This document shows positions 42,553-49,711 of a DNA stretch of 50,357 nt, in pieces. Source of the DNA: Pseudomonadota bacterium (GTDB lineage: Bacteria > Pseudomonadota > Gammaproteobacteria > Steroidobacterales > Steroidobacteraceae). The stretch lies in contig JANYBG010000127.1 in assembly GCA_025360865.1 (NCBI GenBank), forward strand, positions 1 through 50,357, read 5' to 3'. Position 1 is the first letter of the stretch. Every line of letters begins with the position of its first letter. The translations under genes and the position numbers were made by a program. The notes under the pieces are model-generated. The model saw only the letters and a list, made by a program, of their open reading frames with translations. It was not told the DNA's origin and did no database searches.

Positions 42553-43312
42553 CGAGCAGCGCCTGCAGGCCTATTTCGACGCCGAGCTGGACGCACAGGG
42601 GGCGAGCGAGGCGGCGCGACACGTGCACGGCTGCGCGGCGTGCGGCGCTGAGCTTGAGCGGCTCGCCGCGACGCGTCAGGCGCTGCGCTCAAAGTTCATC
42701 GAAGTGCGTGCGCCACAAGGGCTGCGGGCAGGCATCCTGCGCGCGCTCGATGCCGAGGAGGCGACGTCGGTCCGCCCAGCCCGCGGCGACGCCGCCTGGC
42801 GGACGCGCCCGTTCTGGCTCGGGTTACTGGGAGGTGTCGGTGGCTCGGCGATGGCCGCGTTCGCGTTTCTGCTCCTGTTCGCGCCCAGGGCAGACCTCGT
42901 GGAGCAACTCGCGACCGCCCACGTGGGCTCGCTCGCACCCGGGCACCTCATCGCCGTTGTTTCGACTGACAGGCACACGGTGAAGCCCTGGTTCGCCGGC
43001 CGCACCGACGTCTCCCCGGTGGTCGTGGACCTCGCCGACCAGGGGTACCGCCTGGTGGGCGGCCGGACCGATGCCATCGCCCACCAGCGCGCCGCGGTGG
43101 TGGTGTACCAGCACGGCGCGCACTCGATCAATGTCTTCGCCTGGAAGAGTGACGCCGCGCCCCCCGCCGACACCACCCGCAGCGGCTACCACATGGCCTT
43201 CTGGAAGTCCGGTGACATCATGTATTGCGCGGTCTCGGACACCGGCTGGTCGGAGCTGCAGGGACTGGAACAGCTGCTCCAGGGGGCGGGCGGGCGCGAA
43301 CAGCGGCCCTGA
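42542..43312 (+). CDS. Zinc-binding (ZAS-type) membrane anti-sigma factor
   Basis: This 256-residue protein has an N-terminal cytoplasmic anti-sigma domain with the zinc motif H28-x3-C32-x2-C35 (HVHGCAACG). One transmembrane helix follows at about 92-114 (FWLGLLGGVGGSAMAAFAFLLLF), then a roughly 140-residue periplasmic domain. It should hold the ECF factor inactive until a periplasmic or redox signal. The periplasmic part (TVKPWFAGRTDVSPVVVDL, GYRLVGGRTDAI, VYQHGAHSINVFAW) is conserved in a family of such anti-sigma factors and may be the sensor. Confidence 0.92.
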   Translation: MCPDEQRLQAYFDAELDAQGASEAARHVHGCAACGAELERLAATRQALRSKFIEVRAPQGLRAGILRALDAEEATSVRPARGDAAWRTRPFWLGLLGGVGGSAMAAFAFLLLFAPRADLVEQLATAHVGSLAPGHLIAVVSTDRHTVKPWFAGRTDVSPVVVDLADQGYRLVGGRTDAIAHQRAAVVVYQHGAHSINVFAWKSDAAPPADTTRSGYHMAFWKSGDIMYCAVSDTGWSELQGLEQLLQGAGGREQRP

Positions 43313-43325
43313 TTTCGCGCGCGGT

Positions 43326-43352
43326 GGAATAACGGCCAATCCACGTGGGTCT
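43326..43352 (+). promoter_or_regulatory. ECF-type promoter GGAATAA-N15-GGTCT before the metallophosphoesterase gene
   Basis: GGAATAA (43326-43332) and GGTCT (43348-43352) have the same 15-bp spacing as the copy at 41933-41959. The element ends 28 bp before the ATG at 43381. The spacer contains CCACGTGG. Confidence 0.7.
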
Positions 43353-43380
43353 TTCCCGTGTAACCCCACAGGAGATCGAC

Positions 43381-44319
43381 ATGGCGGATCAGAAGCAGCT
43401 GCATACGCGGCGCGCGGCGCTCGGGTGCATGGCCTTTGGCGGCGCGGGCACGCTCTTCGCCATCGCCGGTGGCGTGTTAACGCCGATCGACCTCGCGGTG
43501 GCCGCGGCGAGCCCGTCGGCCCTCGCCCGCGTGGGCAAGCCGCTGTTCGTGCAGATCAGCGACACTCACATCGGCTTCAACAAGGACGCCAACCCGGACG
43601 TCAGCGGCACACTCGCGCGCAGCATTGACCTCGTGAACGCGATGAGCGAGCAGCCCGCGCTCATCATCCACACCGGCGACATCACTCACCTGTCACGGCC
43701 GGCCGAGTTCGACACCGCCCGGCAGTTGTTCTCGCGCCTGCGCGCCACCGAGATGCACACCGTGCCCGGGGAACACGACACCAGCGACGCCGGAGTCACC
43801 GAGTACTTCAGTCGCTTCGGCCAGGCCTCGGACAACCGCGGCTATTACAGCTTCGACCACGGCGGCGTGCATTTCGTCGGACTGGTGAACGTGCTGCGTT
43901 TCAGGCCCGGTGGGCTTGGGACGCTGGGCGATGAGCAACTCGCATGGGTCACGGCGGATCTCAAGGGGCGCTCGTCGAGCACCCCGCTCGTGGTCTTCGC
44001 GCACATGCCGCTGTGGACCATCTACGAGCCCTGGGGCTGGGGAACCGGGGACTCCGGCGCGCTGATGGACCAGTTGCGGCGCTTCGGCTCGGTGAGCGTG
44101 CTCAACGGCCACATCCACCAGATCGTGCAGAAGGTCGAAGGCAACATCCGCTTCCACACGGCCCGTTCCACCGCTTATCCACAGCCCGAGGCCGGCGTGG
44201 GTTCGGGTCCTGGGCCACTGAAGGTTCCGGCGGAAGAACTCGCGCGCATGCTCGGGGTCACCAGCGTCACCGAGACCAGGCACCACGCTCTTGGGCTCAC
44301 TGACACGACACTCGCGTGA
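43381..44319 (+). CDS. Tat-exported metallophosphoesterase (calcineurin-like)
   Basis: This 312-residue protein begins with a twin-arginine-type signal (R10-R11 in TRRAALG followed by a hydrophobic stretch to about residue 40). The phosphoesterase motifs follow in order: QISDTHIG (DxH), IIHTGDITH (GD), PGEHD, FAHMPLW and NGHIHQ. The third motif is GEHD instead of the usual GNHD, so a metal-ligand Asn is replaced by Glu. Periplasmic phosphodiester or phosphomonoester hydrolysis is likely; the substrate is unknown. The ATG has AGGAG upstream. Its stop overlaps the cupredoxin start (GTGA). Confidence 0.92.
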   Translation: MADQKQLHTRRAALGCMAFGGAGTLFAIAGGVLTPIDLAVAAASPSALARVGKPLFVQISDTHIGFNKDANPDVSGTLARSIDLVNAMSEQPALIIHTGDITHLSRPAEFDTARQLFSRLRATEMHTVPGEHDTSDAGVTEYFSRFGQASDNRGYYSFDHGGVHFVGLVNVLRFRPGGLGTLGDEQLAWVTADLKGRSSSTPLVVFAHMPLWTIYEPWGWGTGDSGALMDQLRRFGSVSVLNGHIHQIVQKVEGNIRFHTARSTAYPQPEAGVGSGPGPLKVPAEELARMLGVTSVTETRHHALGLTDTTLA

Positions 44320-44645
44320 GAATGAGAGCCAAAACCCCCACGATCGCGGCGCTGCTCGCCACGACCCTGCTCGCCTGCCAAGCCTCGCTCGCGGCCCTCT
44401 CCGGCCAGGTGGTCATCAAGGACTTCATGTTCGTGCCCACGACGCTCACGGTGAAGGCCGGAACCACGGTCACCTGGGCGAACCAGGACGAGGAGCCGCA
44501 CACCGTATATAGCGATACCGGGCTGTTCCGCTCCAGCGCGATCGATACCGGGGAGGCCTTCAGCTTCAGGTTCGACACGCCCGGGACCTACCACTTCGTG
44601 TGCACCATCCATCCGCGCATGGTCGGCACGATCGTGGTGGAGTGA
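44316..44645 (+). CDS. Periplasmic cupredoxin (plastocyanin/amicyanin-like)
   Basis: This 109-residue protein has an N-terminal signal (to about residue 27, ...LLACQASLAALSG; LLAC could alternatively be a lipobox). A single type 1 copper domain follows. Copper ligands are visible as His in EEPHTVY and the Cys-His-Met set in CTIHPRM, the amicyanin/plastocyanin pattern. It presumably shuttles electrons or binds copper in the periplasm. Start GTG 44316 gives a 4-bp overlap with the phosphoesterase stop; ATG 44322 is an alternative. A strong hairpin follows the stop. Confidence 0.93.
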   Translation: MRMRAKTPTIAALLATTLLACQASLAALSGQVVIKDFMFVPTTLTVKAGTTVTWANQDEEPHTVYSDTGLFRSSAIDTGEAFSFRFDTPGTYHFVCTIHPRMVGTIVVE

Positions 44646-44648
44646 TGG

Positions 44649-44681
44649 CGCTTCCCGGCCGCTTGGCGTGGCCGGGAAGCG
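44649..44681 (+). terminator. Strong GC hairpin ending the ECF module
   Basis: CGCTTCCCGGCC and GGCCGGGAAGCG form a perfect 12-bp stem with a 9-nt loop, 4 bp after the cupredoxin stop. No T-tract follows. It is a likely terminator for the ECF/cupredoxin unit. Confidence 0.7.
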
Positions 44682-44692
44682 GGGCGGGGGTA

Positions 44693-44722
44693 TTGTGCCG
44701 GGTCGGCGTAAATATTTATACT
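44693..44722 (+). promoter_or_regulatory. Candidate sigma70 promoter for the 44758 gene
   Basis: TTGTGC (44693-44698) and TATACT (44717-44722) are 18 bp apart. The -10 element overlaps the inverted repeat at 44720 and a TAAATATTTA palindrome (44709-44718) lies in the spacer. Confidence 0.5.
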
Positions 44723-44737
44723 AGAGTCTACTTTAGT
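44720..44737. promoter_or_regulatory. Candidate operator ACTAGAGT-CT-ACTTTAGT
   Basis: This is an imperfect inverted repeat (7 of 8 arm positions pair) overlapping the -10 box. On the minus strand it contains TAAAGnnnACTCTA, the same pattern as the site at 26121 in the LuxR/SDR divergent region. Confidence 0.5.
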
Positions 44738-44757
44738 GGACGGCATACCCGGGACCC

Positions 44758-46464
44758 ATGGAAGTCGCGCGCACAGCTGACCCGCTCAGCGTCGAGACGT
44801 TCACCGCTCCGGGCGCGCCGTTCGAGCTGATCGAGTCCGTGGTCCGCGGCGCGCGCTGCCGCGTGTTCCGCAACGCGCCCCGTTCGCTCGCTGACCTGTA
44901 CAGATCCGCGCGAGTTCACGATGACAAGGTGTGTGCCGTCATGGACGGCGAGCGCCTCACGTACCGCGACCTGTTCACCCAGGCGGGGCTCCTCGCCGGG
45001 GAGCTGCGCGGGCGCGGCGTGGGGCGCGGCACGCATGTCGGGATCGCGATGCGCAACCGTCCGGAGTGGCTGGTCGCGTTCATCGCGATCAGCAGCCTCG
45101 GGGGAGTTCCGGTACTCGCCAACAGCCGCTCATCGGCGACGGAACTATCGCGGAGTCTGGAGTACGCGAACTGCCGGGTGGTCGTCGCCGACGTTAAATG
45201 CGCCGCGCTGATCGTCGAAGGCGACGCTCGCGGGATCGACGGCATCCTCGTCGGTGAGGCGCCCGGCGTGGGGCTGGCCGGCTGGGCGAGCTACGCGGGC
45301 ATCCTCCGGGGCGGCGCGCACGGGGATCTTCCAGTCACGCCATGCGCCCCGGAGGAACCCGCGCTGATCATGTTCACCTCGGGGACCACGGGGGTCGCCA
45401 AGGGCGCGGTGCTCAACCATGTCGGCGTGCTCACCGCGCTCATGGCGAACCAGTTGAGCGCGGCGCTGCTGGGCGCGCGCATGGCGGCGCACCTGGGCGT
45501 GGACATGGCGACCCTTGGGCGCACTTCACCTCAACCATCTACCCTGCTCGTGTTCCCACTGTTCCACACCAGCGGATGCCTGTCGGTGTTCCTCACCACC
45601 ATGGCGCGCGGCGGCAAGATCGTTTTCCTGCCGCGCTGGAGCGCGGCGGAGGCGCTGCGCCTGATCCAGGAAGAGCGTGTCGCGGCGCTGCCCGCGGTGC
45701 CTACCATGCTGTGGGACATCCTGCAGTCCCCGGACCTCGGCCGCTTCGACACGAGCTCGCTGGTGAGCCTGGGGACCGGCGGCCAGGGCTTGCCGGAGAA
45801 CCTGTTGGCGGCGCTCCAGGCGCGTTTCCCGCGCGCGCTGCTCGGGACCGGCTACGGCATGACGGAAACCAACGGCATGGTGTCGCTGACCGTGGGGGCG
45901 GAGTTCCTGGCACATCCGCACAGCGCTGGCCGGCCGCTGGCGACCGCGGAGATCCGCATCGTCGACGATGGGGGGATTGAGGTCCCTGCCGGGCAGTGCG
46001 GCGAGGTGTGCGTGCGCAGCGCGCAGAACATGAGCGGCTACTGGCAGCGCCCGGAGGCCGACGCGCTCATCTTCCGCGACGGCTGGCTGCACACAGGCGA
46101 CGTGGGGTCGATCGACGCGGAAGGGTTCCTGCACATCGTCTCCCGTCGGACCGACATGATCATCAGCGGTGGCGAGAACATCTATTGCGCCGAGGTCGAG
46201 CGCGTCCTGAACGAACACCCGGACGTCATGGAAGCGGCGACCTTCGGGCTGCCCGATGAGCGACTGGGCGAGAAGCTGGTGGCCGCGATCGTGCCGCGTC
46301 CGGGCTGTGTGCTTGAACCGGAGCGGCTGCGCGCGTTCTGCGCCGGGCGCCTGGCCCAGTACAAGCTGCCGCGCGAGTGGCGGATCGGCGCCGAGCCGCT
46401 GGAGCGCAACGCCACCGGCAAGATCATGAAGGGCCAGGTCCGGCTGCGCCTCACGGGAGCCTGA
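44758..46464 (+). CDS. Acyl-CoA synthetase (AMP-forming)
   Basis: This 568-residue ligase is complete with IMFTSGTTGVAKGAV (P-loop), FPLFHTSGCLSV, GYGMTETNG, the GWLHTGDVGSID hinge, IISGGENIYCAEVE and the C-terminal RNATGKIMK lysine. It would activate a steroid or aliphatic carboxylic acid as a CoA thioester. It is the first gene of a rightward group with amidohydrolase-like, Rieske and acyl-CoA dehydrogenase genes. Its promoter carries a site shared with the LuxR-linked region. The sequence does not fix the substrate; side-chain acids are favoured by the dehydrogenase pair downstream. Confidence 0.93.
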   Translation: MEVARTADPLSVETFTAPGAPFELIESVVRGARCRVFRNAPRSLADLYRSARVHDDKVCAVMDGERLTYRDLFTQAGLLAGELRGRGVGRGTHVGIAMRNRPEWLVAFIAISSLGGVPVLANSRSSATELSRSLEYANCRVVVADVKCAALIVEGDARGIDGILVGEAPGVGLAGWASYAGILRGGAHGDLPVTPCAPEEPALIMFTSGTTGVAKGAVLNHVGVLTALMANQLSAALLGARMAAHLGVDMATLGRTSPQPSTLLVFPLFHTSGCLSVFLTTMARGGKIVFLPRWSAAEALRLIQEERVAALPAVPTMLWDILQSPDLGRFDTSSLVSLGTGGQGLPENLLAALQARFPRALLGTGYGMTETNGMVSLTVGAEFLAHPHSAGRPLATAEIRIVDDGGIEVPAGQCGEVCVRSAQNMSGYWQRPEADALIFRDGWLHTGDVGSIDAEGFLHIVSRRTDMIISGGENIYCAEVERVLNEHPDVMEAATFGLPDERLGEKLVAAIVPRPGCVLEPERLRAFCAGRLAQYKLPREWRIGAEPLERNATGKIMKGQVRLRLTGA

Positions 46465-46465
46465 G

Positions 46466-47362
46466 ATGCCGTTTCCGCGCGACACGAAGATCGTCGACCT
46501 CATGCTGGCCATCCCGGTGAGCGAGACCAACACTGAGTGGTACGAGCAGTTCAAGCCCCTGCTGATGGACGAGGAGAGCCGGCGGCGGTTCGAGATGCCC
46601 GCGCAGTACATGTTCAAGGACATCCCGCGGCTGGCGGGCACCTCGGACTACGTGCGCTTCCTGGTCGCGCAGATGGACCGTTACTCGATCGATGTGGCCC
46701 TGGTCGGCTGCTTCGAGGGATCGGCGGCCGCCACCGCGGCGCGGCGCGACCACCCGGGGCGATTCATATTCGATTATCCGGCCAATCCCAACCTGGGGAT
46801 GGATGAGATCCGCACGATACGGCGCCTGCACGCCCAGTTCGGCATCAGCTCGGTGAGCGTCTTTCCCTGCGGCCTCAACCCGCAGGTGCCCATCAACGAC
46901 AAGAGGATGTATCCGCTCTACGCCACCTGCGTGGAGCTCGGGCTGCCGATCCTCGTCAACGTGGGCGTGCCCGGCCCCAGGGTGCCGATGGAGCCGCAGC
47001 GGGTCGAGCATGTGGATGAGGTCTGCTGGTTCTTCCCGGAGCTCAAATTCGTGATGCGCCACGGCGCGGAACCTTGGGAGGACCTCGCGGTGAAACTCAT
47101 GCTTAAGTACCCGAACCTCTATTACTCGACCAGTGCCTTCGCGCCCAAGCACTACCCGAAGGCGATCATCGACTACGCCAACACCCGTGGCGCCCACAAG
47201 ATCATGTACGCCGGTTACTACCCGATGGGATTGTCGCTGGAGCGCATCTTCCGCGAGCTGCCGGATGTGCCGTTCAAGGACGAGGTCTGGCCCGCGTTCC
47301 TCTCCGCAAACGCGCGGCGGGTCTTCGCGATCGGCGCGGTCGCGCCAGGAGAGAAACCATGA
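46466..47362 (+). CDS. Amidohydrolase-2-family protein lacking the HxH metal motif
   Basis: This 298-residue TIM-barrel protein resembles amidohydrolase_2/ACMSD-like decarboxylases (segments GRFIFDYPANPNLG, PLYATCVELGLPILVNVG, FPELKFVMRHG, YPNLYYSTSAFAP, KIMYAGYYPMGLSLERI). The N-terminal strand where the family has DxHxH reads VDLMLAIPV, and the later metal Asp region is YAGYYP. At least two usual metal ligands are therefore missing. It may be a metal-free hydrolase/lyase or a non-enzymatic homologue. It starts 1 bp after the ligase stop and overlaps the Rieske gene by 4 bp, so all three are one operon. Confidence 0.82.
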   Translation: MPFPRDTKIVDLMLAIPVSETNTEWYEQFKPLLMDEESRRRFEMPAQYMFKDIPRLAGTSDYVRFLVAQMDRYSIDVALVGCFEGSAAATAARRDHPGRFIFDYPANPNLGMDEIRTIRRLHAQFGISSVSVFPCGLNPQVPINDKRMYPLYATCVELGLPILVNVGVPGPRVPMEPQRVEHVDEVCWFFPELKFVMRHGAEPWEDLAVKLMLKYPNLYYSTSAFAPKHYPKAIIDYANTRGAHKIMYAGYYPMGLSLERIFRELPDVPFKDEVWPAFLSANARRVFAIGAVAPGEKP

Positions 47363-48489
47363 GTGAAGTCGAGCCCCCCCCGGGCGCGAATGCGGCGGCG
47401 ACGCGCGCCTACCTCGCCGCGCTTAACGGCGAGGAGTTGCTGCGCTGGCGCACCGCGCCCCTGAGCCCGCGCCCGTCGCCGCAGGAGCGCGGCATCGAGC
47501 TGCCGCTGCCGTTCGGGTGGTTCGCGGTCTGCTACAGCGATGAGCTCGCCGTCGGGCAGGTGAAGTCGGTGCGCTATTTCGGGCGGGACCTCGCGCTGTG
47601 GCGCGGCGAGGATGGCGAAGCGCGCATGCTCGATGCCTACTGTCGCCACCTCGGCGCCCACATGGGCTTCGGCGGTCGCGTGCATGGCAACCTGCTGGAG
47701 TGCCCGTTCCATGCGTGGCGCTATGACGGAAGCGGGGCGGTGCGGGAAATCCCGTACGCGAAGATCATTCCGCCGCTGGCGCGGCGCGCATGCGTGCGCC
47801 ACTGGCTCACGGATGAGAAGAACCGACTCATCTGGGCCTGGTACCACCCGGATGCCATCGAGCCGATGTGGGAGGTCGAGGAGTTCCCCGAGACGGTGAG
47901 TCCGGATTGGACCGATTTCGAGCGGCACGAGTGGCTGGTGCACTGTCCGCTGCAGACCATGGCGGAGAATGGCGTCGATGTGGCGCACTTCCGCTACGTG
48001 CACGGCACCGCCTCCTATCCTGACTGGCAGGTGAGGATGGAAGGTCACCGCCGCGAGACCACCGTCAACGCCAAGATGGAGACCCCGCGCGGTTCGGTGG
48101 ACGGCACCATCACCGCGGGCGTCGTGGGCCCCGGGCAGCCGTGGACCCGGTTCACCGGTATCTGCGAGACCCTATTGGTCACCGGCTGCACGCCGGTGGA
48201 GATCGATACCGTGCACCTGCGATTCGCGTTCACGCAGCAGCGCGCCGACCGGGACGGTCCCCGCGCGGGCGTGGCGCGCGCGATCATCCGCGACATCTGT
48301 CGCCAGCTGGACCAGGACAAGGTGGTATGGGACCGTCAGCGTCACGTGGCGCAGCCCCTGCTGTGTGATGGCGACGGCCCGATCGCCGCGTTCCGTGACT
48401 TCTTCAGCCAGTTCTACGCCGAACTGCACCGGCAGTCCGGTCCCAAAGTCGTGGCGCCACAACGCATGCGGCGCAAGGCGCGCATATGA
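47359..48489 (+). CDS. Rieske non-heme iron oxygenase, KshA-like
   Basis: This 376-residue oxygenase has the Rieske [2Fe-2S] ligands C95, H97, C115 and H118 (CRHLGAH...CPFHAW) and the mononuclear iron site D207-H210-H215 region (ENGVDVAHFRYVHG). The C-terminal CDGDGP probably supplies the acidic ligand. Overall layout and the ending LLCDGDGPIAAFRDFFSQFY resemble KshA, the oxygenase of 3-ketosteroid 9alpha-hydroxylase, which opens ring B. Related Rieske enzymes act at other steroid positions, so regiochemistry is uncertain. No ferredoxin reductase (KshB) gene is visible in the window. Confidence 0.9.
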   Translation: MSEVEPPPGANAAATRAYLAALNGEELLRWRTAPLSPRPSPQERGIELPLPFGWFAVCYSDELAVGQVKSVRYFGRDLALWRGEDGEARMLDAYCRHLGAHMGFGGRVHGNLLECPFHAWRYDGSGAVREIPYAKIIPPLARRACVRHWLTDEKNRLIWAWYHPDAIEPMWEVEEFPETVSPDWTDFERHEWLVHCPLQTMAENGVDVAHFRYVHGTASYPDWQVRMEGHRRETTVNAKMETPRGSVDGTITAGVVGPGQPWTRFTGICETLLVTGCTPVEIDTVHLRFAFTQQRADRDGPRAGVARAIIRDICRQLDQDKVVWDRQRHVAQPLLCDGDGPIAAFRDFFSQFYAELHRQSGPKVVAPQRMRRKARI

Positions 48490-48534
48490 CGCGATATTCC
48501 GGACGACAAGCGCACCCGGCGCAAAGAGGCGGCC

Positions 48535-49701
48535 TTGCGCTTCACTCATAGCGAGGAGCAACTGCTGATTCGCGACAGCGCGCGCTCGTTGCTGGCCGAA
48601 CACGCGACCTCGCGGCGTATCCGCGCCGCCATGGCCGCGCCGGGCGGCTACGATGCGTCGCTGTGGCACCAGATGGCCGGTGAGCTCGGCTGGACGGGCC
48701 TCGCCATACCCGAGCGCTTCGGCGGGGCGGGACTGGGCTGGGTCGAACTCTGCATCCTGCAGGAAGAGCAGGGGCGACGCCTGGTGGCCTCGCCCTTCCT
48801 TGGCACGGTGGCGCTCGCGGCGCCGCTGATAGGCGCCGCCGGCAGCGAGGCGCAGTGCGCGGAGCTGCTTGCCCGCATCGCCGCGGGCAAGGCGCGCATC
48901 GCGTGCGCGCTGACCGGCACCGACGGGCGCGCCGGCGTCGCCGGCGTGGCGGTCGAGCTGCGCGCCGGATCCGACGGTGGCTTCGTCCTTGAGGGAACGA
49001 GCGATTTCGTGATCCATGCCGACAGCGCCGATCTGTTGCTGGTGCTGGCGCGCACGCCGGGCTCGCCCGGCGCCGCGGGACTGAGCGTCGCGCTGATCCC
49101 GGCGGATGCGCCGGGCCTCACCATCAGCCCGCATGTGATGCTTGATCTGACCCGTCCCATGTCGCGCGTCACGCTGTCGGCGGTGCCCGTCGGGCGCGAG
49201 GCGCTGCTCGGTGCCCCGGGCGAGGCGGGCGCGGCGATCGGACTCGCGCTGCGGTGTGCGCAGGTGGCGGTGGCCGCCGAGGCGCTCGGCGGGGCCGAGC
49301 AGGTGCTGGAGATGACGGTGCAGTACGTGAAGCAGCGCGAGCAGTTCGGCCGCAAGATCGGCAGTTTCCAGGCGATCAAACACCGCCTGGCCGACATGAT
49401 GGTGCAGGTGGAGGCGGCACGCTCCGCATCCTGGTACGCGGCGTGCGTGGTCGATGAGCAGGGCGCCGAACTCGCCGAGGCGGCCGCGATCGCCAAGAGC
49501 TACTGCTGTGATGCGTTCTACGACTGCGCGGCGAGCGCGATCCAGCTGCACGGTGGCATCGGCTTCACGTGGGAACACGATGCGCACCTGTACTTCAAGC
49601 GCGCGCGCGCCAGTGCCACGCTCCTGGGCAGCCCCGCGTGGCATCGCGAACAGCTGGCGCAGGGGCTGGGCTTCGGCGCCGCCCCGGTGCCGGTGTTTTG
49701 A
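48535..49701 (+). CDS. Acyl-CoA dehydrogenase, steroid FadE-type subunit without catalytic Glu
   Basis: This 388-residue acyl-CoA dehydrogenase-fold protein has KQREQFGRKIGSFQAIKHRLADM and QLHGGIGFTWEHDAHLYFKRA, resembling FadE27/28/29-type steroid enzymes. Neither the C-terminal YEGT Glu (here LLGSPAW) nor the LxxER helix-G Glu (here LALRCAQVAVAAE) is present in usual form. The flavin loop around residue 120-130 is also degenerate (ACALTGTDGR). It probably pairs with the next gene product in an alpha2beta2 complex, as ChsE proteins do. The start is TTG 48535 with GAGG upstream. Confidence 0.87.
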   Translation: MRFTHSEEQLLIRDSARSLLAEHATSRRIRAAMAAPGGYDASLWHQMAGELGWTGLAIPERFGGAGLGWVELCILQEEQGRRLVASPFLGTVALAAPLIGAAGSEAQCAELLARIAAGKARIACALTGTDGRAGVAGVAVELRAGSDGGFVLEGTSDFVIHADSADLLLVLARTPGSPGAAGLSVALIPADAPGLTISPHVMLDLTRPMSRVTLSAVPVGREALLGAPGEAGAAIGLALRCAQVAVAAEALGGAEQVLEMTVQYVKQREQFGRKIGSFQAIKHRLADMMVQVEAARSASWYAACVVDEQGAELAEAAAIAKSYCCDAFYDCAASAIQLHGGIGFTWEHDAHLYFKRARASATLLGSPAWHREQLAQGLGFGAAPVPVF

Positions 49702-49711
49702 GGGATTCACG

